Assembly: GCF_000165485.1 (NCBI RefSeq)
Contig: NC_014623.1
Span: 4,235,501 to 4,299,500 of the forward strand
DNA from: Stigmatella aurantiaca DW4/3-1
GTDB lineage: Bacteria; Myxococcota; Myxococcia; Myxococcales; Myxococcaceae
Length of the DNA: 64,000 nt
Reading direction: 5' to 3'
Position numbers and translations under genes: made by a program
Notes under the pieces: model-generated
The model's database searches: none
Told to the model about the DNA's origin: nothing
What the model saw: only the letters and a program-made list of their open reading frames with translations
Shown: one piece after another, positions 51,710 through 60,640 of the stretch
Layout: each line of letters begins with the position of its first letter
How positions within the stretch are numbered: position 1 is the first letter of the stretch

Positions 51710-52674
51710 TGCGACAGTGGCTTCTGTGGGTCATGGTGTTGGCGCATGCCCCGGCGGAGGCGTCGCTGGGCACGTGGACCCTTCAAACAGACAATGATCT
51801 CTACGTCTCGAGCCGGGACCGGCACTACACCAACGGCCTTCAACTGGCCTGGACCTCGGCGGCGGATGCGGCGCCCGGCTGGATGATGCGGCTGGCCCGC
51901 CTCTCGGGCAATGAGCCGGACTCGTGGGTGCACTGGACACTGGCGCTCGGGCAGAACATCTACACGCCCGCTGGGGTGGCGCTGCGTGCGCGCCGCTACC
52001 GGGACCGTCCCTACGGCGGGTGGCTGTATGGCTCCTGGGGGCTGGTTCGCGCTTCGCCCGAGGGGTTCGATGCCGCCACGCTTCACCTCGGAATGGTGGG
52101 GCAGGCTTCCCTGGCGGAGCCCTCTCAGCAACTGCTCCACCGCGTCCTGGGCATGAGGCCGCCCCGGGGATGGGACAAGCAACTGCGAAACGAGCCGGGA
52201 GTGGCCTTGCTGCTCACCCGTCAGCTCCGCCTGGTGCGCCCCCCGGCCGAGGACCGGGCGGGGTTCGAGCTGGCCGTGCATGGCACCGCGTGCCTGGGCA
52301 ACGTGTTCACGTACGGAGGGGGCGGCGTGGGGGTTCGCTGGGGAAAGGGGCTGGCGCGCGACCTCGGTCATGCGCGCATCTCCCCCGGCCTGCCGGGGGC
52401 CAGCACCTTCGAGCGCCGTGAGGGGTGGGCCTGGTCCCTCTTCGTGGGAAGCGAGGCCCGCCTGGTGGCGCGCAACCTCTTCCTGGATGGCAATACCTTC
52501 TCCGACAGCGCCAGCGTGCCCCGGAAGGTGTTGGTGGCGGACGTCGAGGCGGGCGCGAGCCTCACGTACCAGAACGTCCGGCTGACCTACGCCTATGTGG
52601 TTCGCAGCGAGGAATTCACCGGCCAGAAAGGGGCGGATATCTTCGGCTCCATCCGTCTGGCGTTCATCCCCTGA
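51709..52674 (+). CDS. LpxR-family outer-membrane lipid A deacylase
   Basis: A 321-residue outer-membrane beta-barrel of the LpxR/DUF2219 family with a signal peptide (MRQWLLWVMVLAHAPAEA). The opening TLQTDNDLYVSSRDRHYTNGL is the family signature: the N-D pair (N29-D30) and the Y-T-N-G motif. LpxR enzymes remove the 3'-acyloxyacyl chain from lipid A at the outer leaflet. The strong alternation and the final aromatic-poor strand (GSIRLAFIP) fit a barrel, although the last residue is Pro rather than Phe. The ATG overlaps the kinase stop, so the two are cotranslated. Confidence 0.85.
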   Translation: MRQWLLWVMVLAHAPAEASLGTWTLQTDNDLYVSSRDRHYTNGLQLAWTSAADAAPGWMMRLARLSGNEPDSWVHWTLALGQNIYTPAGVALRARRYRDRPYGGWLYGSWGLVRASPEGFDAATLHLGMVGQASLAEPSQQLLHRVLGMRPPRGWDKQLRNEPGVALLLTRQLRLVRPPAEDRAGFELAVHGTACLGNVFTYGGGGVGVRWGKGLARDLGHARISPGLPGASTFERREGWAWSLFVGSEARLVARNLFLDGNTFSDSASVPRKVLVADVEAGASLTYQNVRLTYAYVVRSEEFTGQKGADIFGSIRLAFIP

Positions 52675-53709
52675 TCAGGGATTGTTCGTTCGCAGGAACG
52701 AGGCCTCCATCAGCGCCACGCTTGCGAGCGCGGCGAGCGCCAGCCCGGGGCCTCCGAGCAGGGGCGCCGCCAGTCCGAGCATGGCCAGGAACGAGGCGGG
52801 GACCGCCAGGCGGTAGCCACGCAGCGCGGCCTCGTCCGTGCCCTTCAGGAGCGAGGGGAGCACGGAGAGCCCGCCCAGCACCGCGGCCACGGTGAGCGTC
52901 ACCGTGCCGGGCAGATCCGGAGGGGCGTCGAGCTGGAGGATGCAGAAGGCCAGGAGGGGCAGCGACACGGCGCGCACGAGGGCGCTGGCGCGGACGCCAA
53001 CGAGCAGGGGAAGGGTCTTGTAGCCCGCGGCCCGGTCTCCCAGGCGATCCTTCTCATAATTGGCCAGGACGAACCAGGCGTTGATGCCCAGGATGAGGCC
53101 CAGCATGGGCAGGGCCTCCGCGAGCGCGGCGAGCGCCGAGGGCAGGGCCTCTTCTTGGCGCGGCAGCCTTCCCAGAACACCGAGGCCTCCCGCGATGGCG
53201 TTGATGGACCCAAAGACGAGGTTGCCGATGACCGGGATGCCCTTGGCCTTGTTGTAGCCCATGAGCAACACCACCGCGGCGGGGCCGAGTGTCCAGGCGG
53301 CCGGGTGGACTGCCAGAAGCGCCGCGAGCAACACCAGCCCCAGCAGGAGGGCGGCCGCCAGCGCGGGCCCCGCGGGCAGCCGTCCATCCGCCAGCGGACG
53401 CCCGGGCGCATTGATCGCGTCCGTGTCCCGGTCGAGCAAGTCATTGACGAGCTGACCCACCCCCCAGCCCATGCCCGCGACGAAGGCCGCGATCGCCACG
53501 CGGGAGCTGCCCGCGGGCGCCCGCACGGCCGCGGCTCCCGCGAGTGCCGCCCCCACCCCAAAGGCAAAGTAGTGCGGACGCATCGCCTCGATGAGCAAGC
53601 CGACGAAGCGGCCCCAGGCAATGCCAGGAAGCAGGGGCTCGCCCCGTCCAATGCCGCTGAGCCACTGTTGCCCCTCCGCGATGAGCTCTCTGTAATTCCC
53701 GCTCTTCAT
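52675..53709 (-). CDS. UbiA-family prenyltransferase
   Basis: A 344-residue membrane protein with about nine helices. The first aspartate-rich motif N89-D90-LL-D93-RDT-D97 (NDLLDRDTDAIN) and a second motif NYEKDRLGDRAAGYKTLP, in the position of the usual DxxxD, bind the prenyl diphosphate through Mg2+. Enzymes of this group attach isoprenoid chains to aromatics (ubiquinone, menaquinone, haem O, chlorophyll). The acceptor is unknown. ATG 53709 begins MKSGNYREL; longer versions would start without a ribosome-binding site. It shares a 255-base upstream region with a second UbiA gene. Confidence 0.85.
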   Translation of the reverse strand: MKSGNYRELIAEGQQWLSGIGRGEPLLPGIAWGRFVGLLIEAMRPHYFAFGVGAALAGAAAVRAPAGSSRVAIAAFVAGMGWGVGQLVNDLLDRDTDAINAPGRPLADGRLPAGPALAAALLLGLVLLAALLAVHPAAWTLGPAAVVLLMGYNKAKGIPVIGNLVFGSINAIAGGLGVLGRLPRQEEALPSALAALAEALPMLGLILGINAWFVLANYEKDRLGDRAAGYKTLPLLVGVRASALVRAVSLPLLAFCILQLDAPPDLPGTVTLTVAAVLGGLSVLPSLLKGTDEAALRGYRLAVPASFLAMLGLAAPLLGGPGLALAALASVALMEASFLRTNNP

Positions 53710-53964
53710 GGGCCCAGGAGCCTGACGCGAAAGAGTGGATGGCGCGCGGTGCTCATCGTGTGCGTGGAGAAGCCCTTTTTCAGCCGCAGGGCGCACATGA
53801 AAAAAAGCGGGCGAGTCCAGCGCCAAATGTCTTCTTGTGTCAGCTGGTTCAAGAAATGCCCCGGGCCTTGCTTCTCAGTGTGAACCCCTCGCCCTACCTC
53901 AGCGCTGGAAAAGGAGAATGGGTTCAACGTCGGATACCGCCGGTGCGGTGACACCCAGCAGCTC

Positions 53965-54984
53965 ATGACAGTCAATGCGCTCACCCAGCGACTCTTGGAG
54001 CTCGGCCGCGTCAAGTTTCTGTTGTACAGCCCCATCTTGTACACCGTGGGGGCCATCATCCCCACCCTCGATGGCGGCTCGCTCGATGCTTTGAGCTTCA
54101 TTCACGGCGTGGCCTTCACGTGGATCACGCACCTGATGACGCATTACTGCAACGAGTACTACGACCTGGAGCCAGACCGGGCCAACAAGACACCCTCGCC
54201 CTGGACAGGGGGCAGCCGGGTGCTGGTCAAAGGGCTGCTGGAGCCCAAGCTCTCGTTGCACATCGCCTATGCGCTGGCCGGGGTTTCCCTCGTGCTTGCG
54301 TTGCTCATGCCCACGCTCAGCGCCCGGATTTTGTGCCTGTTGGCCATCTTCTTCTCGTGGGAGTACAGCGCCCCTCCGCTCAGGCTGGAGGCGTTGGGCC
54401 TGGGCGAGTTCACGGTCACGCTGGTGCTCAACACGCTGGTGCCGCTGCTCGGCTATTGCCTCCAGAGTGGTGGCTTGCAGCCCCATCCGTTGCTCCTGGT
54501 GCTCATCCCGCTGGGCATCATCGAGTACATCCGGATGATGGTGATGAACATGGCGGATTGGGAGAGCGATGCGACGACCTGGAAGAAGACCCTGGTGGTG
54601 CGCATCGGCATCGAGAACGCCGTGAAGGTTCACGGTGTCGGCATGGTCCTGGCGTACCTGTCGCTGATTCCGCTCTCCCTGTGGGGGGTGCCGCTGCTCG
54701 TGATTCTCGCCCTGGCGTCCACCGCGTACATGGGACTGCGCTATGCCTACCGACTCCAGCAGGGGGCCTGGAGGCAAAAGGGGACGATGTGGCGCATCCC
54801 CTATGTGGCGTCTACCCATAATGGGCTCGGAGGCTCGGCCGCGCTCATCGGGATGATTCTCCTCAAGCCGGGCTTCTCGCCCGCCGCGCTCGAGTTCTTC
54901 CCGCTGTATCTCTACCTGGGGGGCTTTCTCCTCCTGAAGCTCATGGCGCGCCTGAAACAGCCGCCGCCAGCGGTGGCGGCGTAG
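53965..54984 (+). CDS. UbiA-family prenyltransferase, MenA-like
   Basis: A 339-residue membrane protein with about eight or nine helices. First motif N63-EYY-D67-LEP-D71 and a second motif NMADWESDATTWKKTLVVRIG, the two Asp-rich sites of UbiA enzymes. The opening LGRVKFLLYSPILYTVGA and the N-E-Y-Y-D version of motif 1 are closer to MenA/1,4-dihydroxy-2-naphthoate prenyltransferase. It is divergent from the first UbiA gene and only distantly similar to it, so the pair is not a recent duplication. Confidence 0.85.
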   Translation: MTVNALTQRLLELGRVKFLLYSPILYTVGAIIPTLDGGSLDALSFIHGVAFTWITHLMTHYCNEYYDLEPDRANKTPSPWTGGSRVLVKGLLEPKLSLHIAYALAGVSLVLALLMPTLSARILCLLAIFFSWEYSAPPLRLEALGLGEFTVTLVLNTLVPLLGYCLQSGGLQPHPLLLVLIPLGIIEYIRMMVMNMADWESDATTWKKTLVVRIGIENAVKVHGVGMVLAYLSLIPLSLWGVPLLVILALASTAYMGLRYAYRLQQGAWRQKGTMWRIPYVASTHNGLGGSAALIGMILLKPGFSPAALEFFPLYLYLGGFLLLKLMARLKQPPPAVAA

Positions 54985-54991
54985 GCGTCCA

Positions 54992-55021
54992 GGGAGCGCC
55001 CCGTTGGACAGGGGCCCTCCC
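54992..55021. terminator. Hairpin between the MenA-like gene and the ABC-F gene
   Basis: GGGAG-C-GCCCC (54992-55002) pairs with GGGGC-C-CTCCC (55011-55021) with one internal C-C mismatch and an 8-base loop. It fills the 42-base gap between two convergent genes and is likely to end both transcripts, although no long T-tract follows. Confidence 0.5.
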
Positions 55022-55026
55022 GGTTC

Positions 55027-56628
55027 TTACCGGCGGCGCACGTCCATATCCGTGGCGTGCTTCTCCATGAACTCCGAGTAGGGCCCGTTGTAGTCGAGCA
55101 CCTCCTGGCCCTCCTTCAGCGACCAGATGCGCGTGGCCACCTCGGAGATGAGCTCCTGGTCGTGGGTCACGACGATGACCGTGCCCTCGAACTTCTTGAG
55201 GCCCTCGGCCAGGGCGCTGATGGACTCGAGGTCCAGGTGGTTGGTGGGCTCGTCGAACACGAGCACGTTGTCCTGCGTCAGCATCAGCTTGGACAGGAGC
55301 AGCCGCACCGTCTCACCTCCGGACAGCGTGTCCGTGGGCTTCATGCGCTCCTCACCCGAGAAGAGCATCCGCCCGAGCACCCCGGAGATCTCCTCGTTGG
55401 TGAGCTTGGTGTTGATGTCGCGCATCCACTCGAAGGCGGTGGTGCCCTTGCGGATGGTGCCGTGGTGGTCCTGCGGGAGGTAGCCCAGGGTGGCCTGGTG
55501 GCCCCACTTGACGGAACCCCCGTCCGGCTCCAACTGCCCGGCGATCATCCGCACCAGCGTGGACTTGCCCACGCCGTTGCGGCCGATGACGCAGATCTTC
55601 TCGCCCTTGACCACCAGCGAGGTGAAGGGCTTCACCACCTGCACCCCGTCGAAGGACTTGTGGATGCCTTCGATCATCAGCGTCTGCTTGCCGCTGACCA
55701 GCTTCTGGTCGAAGCGGATGAACGGCCGGGCGATGTTGGAGCGCTTCAGGTCCTCGCTGCGCAGCTTCTCGATCTGCTTCTTGCGGCTCTGCACCTGGGA
55801 GGCGCGCGTGCCGGCGCTGAAGCGGGCGACGAAGTCCTGGAGCTGGGCGATCTTCTTCTTCTTCTCCTCGGTCTCGGACTCCACGCGGCTGCGGATCTGC
55901 GCCTTCTGCATCACCATGTCGTCATAGCCGCCCGTGTACGAGATGATCGTCTCGTAATCGATGTCGGCGATGTGGGTGCAGATGACGTTGAGGAAGTGCC
56001 GGTCGTGGCTGATGGTGATGAGGACGCCCTCGTACTCCGTCAGGAAGTTCTGCAGCCAGCGGATGGACTCGATGTCCAGGTTGTTCGTGGGCTCGTCGAG
56101 CAGCAGGCCCTGGGGCTTGCCGAAGAGCGCCTGCGCGAGCAGCACGCGCAGCTTGAGGCCGCCGGTGAGCTGCCGCATCGGGCCCTCGTGGAAGTTCTCC
56201 GCGATGCCCAAACCCACCAGCAGGGTGGACGCGTCGCTCTCGGCCACATAGCCGTCCTCCTCGGCGATGACGCCTTCCAGCTCGCCCAGCCGGTTGCCGT
56301 CCTCCTCGGTGATGTCGGCCTTGGCCAGCAGCGCGTTCTTTTCCTGCATGGCCTGCCACAGGGGCTTGTTGCCCATGAGCACCACGTCCAGGACGCGGTC
56401 CTGCTCATAGCGGAAGTGGTCCTGCCGCAGGATGCCCAGGCGCTGGGGCCGGGAGATGGTGCCCATGTCCGCTTCCTCGTCCCCGGCGAGGATCTTCATG
56501 AACGTGGACTTGCCCGCCCCGTTGGGGCCGGTGAGGCCGTAGCGGCGGCCCGGCGAGAACGAGACGTTCACGTCCTCGAAAAGCTTCTTGGGCCCGAAAG
56601 CCTTGGAGACGTTGATGATGTTGAACAT
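55027..56628 (-). CDS. ybiT: ABC-F family ATPase, YbiT type
   Basis: A 533-residue soluble protein with two ABC ATPase domains and no membrane segment, acting on translating ribosomes. Domain 1 (1-245): GPNGAGKST Walker A, LTGGLKLRVLLAQALF in place of the LSGGQ signature, LLLDEPTNNLDIES. Linker (about 245-310; KIAQLQDFVARFSAG, basic). Domain 2 (320-520): GRNGVGKSTL, TLSGGETVRLLL, VFDEPTNHLDLES. The altered first signature and domain lengths match YbiT among the four E. coli paralogues. It is divergent from tgt. Confidence 0.9.
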   Translation of the reverse strand: MFNIINVSKAFGPKKLFEDVNVSFSPGRRYGLTGPNGAGKSTFMKILAGDEEADMGTISRPQRLGILRQDHFRYEQDRVLDVVLMGNKPLWQAMQEKNALLAKADITEEDGNRLGELEGVIAEEDGYVAESDASTLLVGLGIAENFHEGPMRQLTGGLKLRVLLAQALFGKPQGLLLDEPTNNLDIESIRWLQNFLTEYEGVLITISHDRHFLNVICTHIADIDYETIISYTGGYDDMVMQKAQIRSRVESETEEKKKKIAQLQDFVARFSAGTRASQVQSRKKQIEKLRSEDLKRSNIARPFIRFDQKLVSGKQTLMIEGIHKSFDGVQVVKPFTSLVVKGEKICVIGRNGVGKSTLVRMIAGQLEPDGGSVKWGHQATLGYLPQDHHGTIRKGTTAFEWMRDINTKLTNEEISGVLGRMLFSGEERMKPTDTLSGGETVRLLLSKLMLTQDNVLVFDEPTNHLDLESISALAEGLKKFEGTVIVVTHDQELISEVATRIWSLKEGQEVLDYNGPYSEFMEKHATDMDVRRR

Positions 56629-56857
56629 GGCGATGCTCTTAGCGAGAAGGGGGCTGCGGCCAGACGCGCTGCGGCATTACCACTGCGGGGAGGCCGGAGG
56701 GAATCCTTGTAACGCGCGGCAGGCGGCATTCATGCCAGCCGCCCCTGCTCCCGGCCGCCAGGCCATGTAGGCCCAGGTCGCCTTCCTGGCGGACGAGGGA
56801 ACGGCTCCCACATCCCCCAGGTGCAGCAGACGGAAGGGCAGGTATAACGCCCGGCCC

Positions 56858-58027
56858 ATGGCTGTCCGCTTCGAACTCGTCACCACGGACCCCACCGGGG
56901 CCCGTGCCGGGGTGCTCCACACGCGCCGCGGCTCCTTTCTCACCCCCATGTTCATGCCGGTGGCCACCCACGCCGCTTTCCGCCACCTGGGTACGGAGGA
57001 GGTGTGGGACACGGGGAGCCGCATCCTGCTGGCCAACACCTACCACCTGATGCTTCGGCCTGGGGCGGAGGTGTTTCGCAAGTTCGGCGGCATCCACCCC
57101 TTCATGCGGTGGGATGGGGCCATTCTGACGGACTCGGGGGGGTTTCAGATCTTCTCGCTGCCGGAGGACCGGCTCATCACCGAGAAGGGGGCGCAGTTCC
57201 GCAGCTTCTACGACAACAGCCGTCAGATGCTCAGCCCCGAGTCGAGCATCGCCATGCAACAGGCGATCAACTCGGAGATCATGATGGTGCTGGATGTGTG
57301 CATCGACTCGCGCACGGACGAGGCGGGCACGCGCGAGGCGATGGAGCGCACCCACCGGTGGGCCGTGCGCAGCCTGGCGGCCAAGGACAAGGTGGCCACG
57401 GGCCAGGCGCTGTTCGGCATCGTCCAGGGCGGTGTCCACCCGCGCCTGCGCGACGAGAGCGCGGAGTTCCTCACGCGGCTGCCGTTCGATGGCTTCGCCA
57501 TTGGCGGGCTGGCGGTGGGGGAGACCAAGGAGGAGCGCGAGACGATGACCGCCCGGGCCACGGCCTCGCTGCCCACGGACAAGCCGCGCTACCTGATGGG
57601 GGTGGGCACGCCCACGGACCTGCTGGAAGCGGTGATGCGGGGCGTGGACATGTTCGACTGCATCATCCCCACGAAGATGGCGCAGCAGGGCTATGCGTAC
57701 ACCTTCGACGGCTTGGTGCGGATTACCCGCATGGTCTACCGGCTGGACGACACCCCGTTGGATCCGGCGTGTGACTGTCCGGTGTGCACGCGCTACACGC
57801 GCGGCTATTTGCAGCACCTGATGCGGGGCAAGCACCACCTGGGCTCGCGGATGCTGTCCGTCCACAACGTGCGCCACTACCAGAAATTGATGGGGAAGCT
57901 GCGCGAGGCGATCCTTCAGGGCAGCTACGCGCAGACGTACCGGGAACTGAAGGCGTCCATCGCCCCACCGAAGGATCTGCGCGGCGAGAGTTCTCCCGAG
58001 GCGGTGACACTCAAAGACGTGGGCTGA
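56858..58027 (+). CDS. tgt: Queuine tRNA-ribosyltransferase
   Basis: A 389-residue tRNA-guanine transglycosylase that swaps G34 of Asp/Asn/His/Tyr tRNAs for preQ1. The general acid/base D92 (TDSGGFQIFS) and nucleophile D267 (MFDCIIPTK) are present, as are the Zn ligands C305-x-C307-x2-C310 and a His about 26 residues later (SVHNVRHY). The substrate pocket reads DVCID where many bacterial enzymes have DECTP, a modest variation. The ATG at 56858 begins the fold. No queuosine synthesis gene is nearby. Confidence 0.95.
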   Translation: MAVRFELVTTDPTGARAGVLHTRRGSFLTPMFMPVATHAAFRHLGTEEVWDTGSRILLANTYHLMLRPGAEVFRKFGGIHPFMRWDGAILTDSGGFQIFSLPEDRLITEKGAQFRSFYDNSRQMLSPESSIAMQQAINSEIMMVLDVCIDSRTDEAGTREAMERTHRWAVRSLAAKDKVATGQALFGIVQGGVHPRLRDESAEFLTRLPFDGFAIGGLAVGETKEERETMTARATASLPTDKPRYLMGVGTPTDLLEAVMRGVDMFDCIIPTKMAQQGYAYTFDGLVRITRMVYRLDDTPLDPACDCPVCTRYTRGYLQHLMRGKHHLGSRMLSVHNVRHYQKLMGKLREAILQGSYAQTYRELKASIAPPKDLRGESSPEAVTLKDVG

Positions 58028-58085
58028 GCCGCAGGGCCTCGCGGACGTGCCGGGGCCTTCGCGAAGGGTCTGCGCATTCAAAGTT

Positions 58086-58104
58086 GAAAATGAGAATCGT
58101 TATT
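58086..58104. promoter_or_regulatory. Fur box upstream of the HmuY-like gene
   Basis: GAAAATGAGAATCGTTATT matches 15 of 19 positions of the Fur consensus GATAATGATAATCATTATC. It overlaps a TTGAAA-type -35 (58084-58089) and the AT-rich stretch TTATTATCTAT, which would hold the -10, so iron-loaded Fur would block the promoter. Confidence 0.75.
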
Positions 58105-58121
58105 ATCTATGGTGGGCGGCC

Positions 58122-59048
58122 ATGTACTCCTCTCCCAACGATTCGATGCGGAAGCGCGGACAGTCCCGGTTCCTACCGGCGTTCGCCGTTCTGGTGATGT
58201 CCCTGGCGCTGGTGAATTGCAGCGACGATCCCGAGGAAACCCCTCCGGTCAGTGACGCCGGGACCGGGGGAGATAATCCGGACGGAGGCGGAGGACAGGA
58301 CGGAGGCGGAGGACAGGACGGAGGCGGAGGACAGGACGGAGGCGGGGAGCAGGACGGTGGCACTCCCGACGCAGGGGACGATGGGCGGGATGAGCCGCAG
58401 TGTGCTCCGTCCGCGGTGCGCTGCACCGAGGAGAGCATTGATGATCTCGATCTGCTGACCACTGTGTCGACGGGCCTGATTCGAGAGGACAGCACCACGG
58501 CGGGCGAGTTCCACACCTACGTGGACGCGCGGGCCGGCGGCTCTCCGCAGACGCAGTCCTATACGTATGTCCGCTTTACCCAGCAGGGCCTGACCCAGGT
58601 GAAGATCGATGACCAGGCGGCGCTGGCGTCGATGGACTGGGACATCTCCTTCCGGCGCTTCATCATCCGGGTGAACAGCGGCGTCTCCGGCCCCTCGTGC
58701 ACCCTCGTGGCGCGGACCCCCGACGGAACCACCTTCGAGTCGGTGACCGCGGTGGATTCGTCCTGGGAGTTCAAAGCCGAGGGCTACTACACGGAGACCT
58801 GTGAAATGATCATCCATGAGGCGGGTCTGGGGCCCGCGACGGAGATGGGAAGCTTCTGGGCGTACCAGGCCTGTCTCGCCATGAGTGGAAACGTCTTCGT
58901 GGTGCGCCTGGCGGACGGGCGCCACGTGAAGTTCCAGGTGACGCACTACTATGATCCGGAGCCGCAGGAGGTCTGCAACCGGACGGGCAGCGTGCCTGCA
59001 CCCACCGGCGCGGCGCAGTTCCGCGTCAAGTGGGCCTTCCTGCCATGA
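58122..59048 (+). CDS. HmuY-family haem/iron-uptake lipoprotein
   Basis: A 308-residue lipoprotein: signal peptide ending in lipobox LVNC (Cys33), a Gly/Gln/Asp repeat linker, and a C-terminal HmuY-type domain (about 110-300) with TYVDARAGGSPQTQSYTYVRF, DWDISFRRFIIRVNSGVSGP and the late FQVTHYYDPEPQEVC strand. In Bacteroidota HmuY binds haem at the cell surface; myxobacterial homologues usually lie beside TonB receptors, but none is seen here. A Fur box lies directly upstream. ATG 58122 is used, but 58146 is possible because the promoter is so close. Its stop overlaps the next start (ATGA). Confidence 0.82.
   Translation: MYSSPNDSMRKRGQSRFLPAFAVLVMSLALVNCSDDPEETPPVSDAGTGGDNPDGGGGQDGGGGQDGGGGQDGGGEQDGGTPDAGDDGRDEPQCAPSAVRCTEESIDDLDLLTTVSTGLIREDSTTAGEFHTYVDARAGGSPQTQSYTYVRFTQQGLTQVKIDDQAALASMDWDISFRRFIIRVNSGVSGPSCTLVARTPDGTTFESVTAVDSSWEFKAEGYYTETCEMIIHEAGLGPATEMGSFWAYQACLAMSGNVFVVRLADGRHVKFQVTHYYDPEPQEVCNRTGSVPAPTGAAQFRVKWAFLP
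58281..58352 (+). repeat. 18-bp tandem repeat encoding the Gly-rich linker
   Basis: Three identical units GACGGAGGCGGAGGACAG and a fourth variant one in tandem, encoding DGGGGQ repeats behind the lipobox of the HmuY-like protein. Such repeats slip easily, so linker length probably varies between strains. Confidence 0.9.
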
Positions 59049-60640
59049 GTGCCCTGGCGCTGATGCTGCTCCTGGGCGCCGGAGGCAGTCCTGTCCGGCC
59101 CCTGCACGAGGTGCCCGAGTCGGTGTCTGGGCAGCGCGTGGCGGGGGAACGTCCCACGGATCCGTCAGCGCCCCTGCCGCGGTTCGAGCCTGGAGAGAGC
59201 GTGGAGTCCCTGGTCTCTCCGGGCGGGCGTTTCCGCCTCCATTTCTCCCGCAGTGGGCCCAACGCGGTGGCCGCGGCGGACTCGGATGGCAACGGGGTGC
59301 CGGACTCGGTCGAGACCGCGGCGCGGATGTACGACCGCGTCGCGGTGTTCTACGAGGGGTTGGGCTATCGCTTGCCGCCCGAGGACACCGCGTTGCCGGG
59401 AGGCAACAACGGCGGGGATGAGAAGTTCGATGTGTACCTGGTGGATTTCGCCCTGCGCGCGGATGGCGCCTATCGCATGGACGGGTGCCTCGGGGAGGGC
59501 ACGAACTGCGCGGGGCACATCCTTCAGGAGAACGACTTCGCGGGCTATTCCTACCGCTCCTACGAGGAAGCGGTGGCCACCCTGGCGAGCCACGAGTTCT
59601 TCCACGCGGTGCAGGCGGTCTACCACGCGGGGCTGGGAAGCGTGGCGGGAGAGGGCACCGCGGTCTGGGCCACCGAGCGCTTCGAGCCCGCCTTGGACGA
59701 TCTGGAGCACTTCTCCTCCTCCTATATGACGCGTCCAGATCGCACCCTGGTGGTGGATCCGGACGGTCCAGCGCAGTCGTTCAGCTATGGCTCCTCCCTC
59801 TTCTTCCAGTTCCTGGGGGAGCGTTTCGGTGAGGGGCTCATCCGCTCGCTCTGGGAGGAGAGTGTCCGCTCGCCCTCGGCGCCTTGGCCAGCGCTGCTGG
59901 AAACCTGTCTGCGCCGTGACTGGAGCACGGACTTCGACCGTGCCTTCACCGAGTTCGCTCAGTGGAACCTGTCCACGGGCTCGCACTGGCAGGCAGGGCA
60001 AGGGGGCTATGCGCGCGGCGCGGGCTACGCGGAGCTGGTTGTCGCACCCAAGGAACTCCCGCTGGACGAGCCCTCGGTGCGGGTGGCGCCCGCCGCGACC
60101 CGTTACTTCGAGGTGGCGGGTGGGGCCGAGACGGTGTCGGTGGTCTTCCAGCCCCGGCAAGGGGACGAGACGGGCGCGCTCCACCTGATGGTCGCGGCGC
60201 AGACCCCTCAGGCGGTGCTGCGGGTGGTTCGGGCGGAAGGGCCGGGTCCTTTGACCCTTCAACTTCCCGCCCAGGACGCCACCCGTGTGACCGTGGCGGT
60301 GGTGGATGGACGCCTGCAGGGCACGGGACGGTATGGAAGGCTCTGCGTGGCGCACTCGGCCACGGCCACGCCCTGCGGAGCACTCAATCCGGACGGGGGT
60401 GTCCCCGAGGGTGGAACTCCAGATGCGGGCACACCTGACGGAGGAGGGACTCCTGGAGAACCTCAGGAGCCGGAGGAGCCGCAAGCGCCCGACACCTCCA
60501 AGGGGTGCCAGGCCGCGCCGGGGGCATGGTGGGCGGGGTTGCTCCTGGCCGGAGGGCTGTGGCGCCTGAGGCGGCGCGCCCCCTCAAGGCTTCTCGCGGG
60601 CCCCTCCCCGAGGGCGGGACATCGAGCGGACGAACGCTGA
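59045..60640 (+). CDS. Surface zinc metalloprotease, MXAN_6640 family, with MYXO-CTERM-like tail
   Basis: A 531-residue exported protein: short signal peptide (MSALALMLLLGAGGSPV), a calcium-like DSDGNGVPD loop (about 80), the zinc site H183-E184-FF-H187 (SHEFFHAVQAVYH) and a beta-rich second half. After a linker of Pro-Asp-Gly-Gly repeats (about 460-485) it ends in a TSKGCQAAPG cysteine motif, a hydrophobic stretch and RLRRR, a MYXO-CTERM sorting signal. The ATG overlaps the HmuY gene stop, so both are expressed under the same Fur-regulated promoter. It may release haem or iron from host or prey proteins (inference). Confidence 0.83.
   Translation: MSALALMLLLGAGGSPVRPLHEVPESVSGQRVAGERPTDPSAPLPRFEPGESVESLVSPGGRFRLHFSRSGPNAVAAADSDGNGVPDSVETAARMYDRVAVFYEGLGYRLPPEDTALPGGNNGGDEKFDVYLVDFALRADGAYRMDGCLGEGTNCAGHILQENDFAGYSYRSYEEAVATLASHEFFHAVQAVYHAGLGSVAGEGTAVWATERFEPALDDLEHFSSSYMTRPDRTLVVDPDGPAQSFSYGSSLFFQFLGERFGEGLIRSLWEESVRSPSAPWPALLETCLRRDWSTDFDRAFTEFAQWNLSTGSHWQAGQGGYARGAGYAELVVAPKELPLDEPSVRVAPAATRYFEVAGGAETVSVVFQPRQGDETGALHLMVAAQTPQAVLRVVRAEGPGPLTLQLPAQDATRVTVAVVDGRLQGTGRYGRLCVAHSATATPCGALNPDGGVPEGGTPDAGTPDGGGTPGEPQEPEEPQAPDTSKGCQAAPGAWWAGLLLAGGLWRLRRRAPSRLLAGPSPRAGHRADER

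Noticed and set aside
53739-53951. A 70-codon open frame in the gap between the two UbiA genes
   Set aside because: Low-complexity composition, no ribosome-binding site and no family; the region is better read as the shared upstream sequence.
52675-54984. The two UbiA genes considered as a duplicated pair
   Set aside because: Their Asp-rich motifs and overall sequence differ strongly, so a local duplication is not supported.
55027-56628. ABC-F gene considered as an antibiotic-resistance (ARE) factor
   Set aside because: The linker is short and the altered first signature matches housekeeping YbiT; no resistance context.
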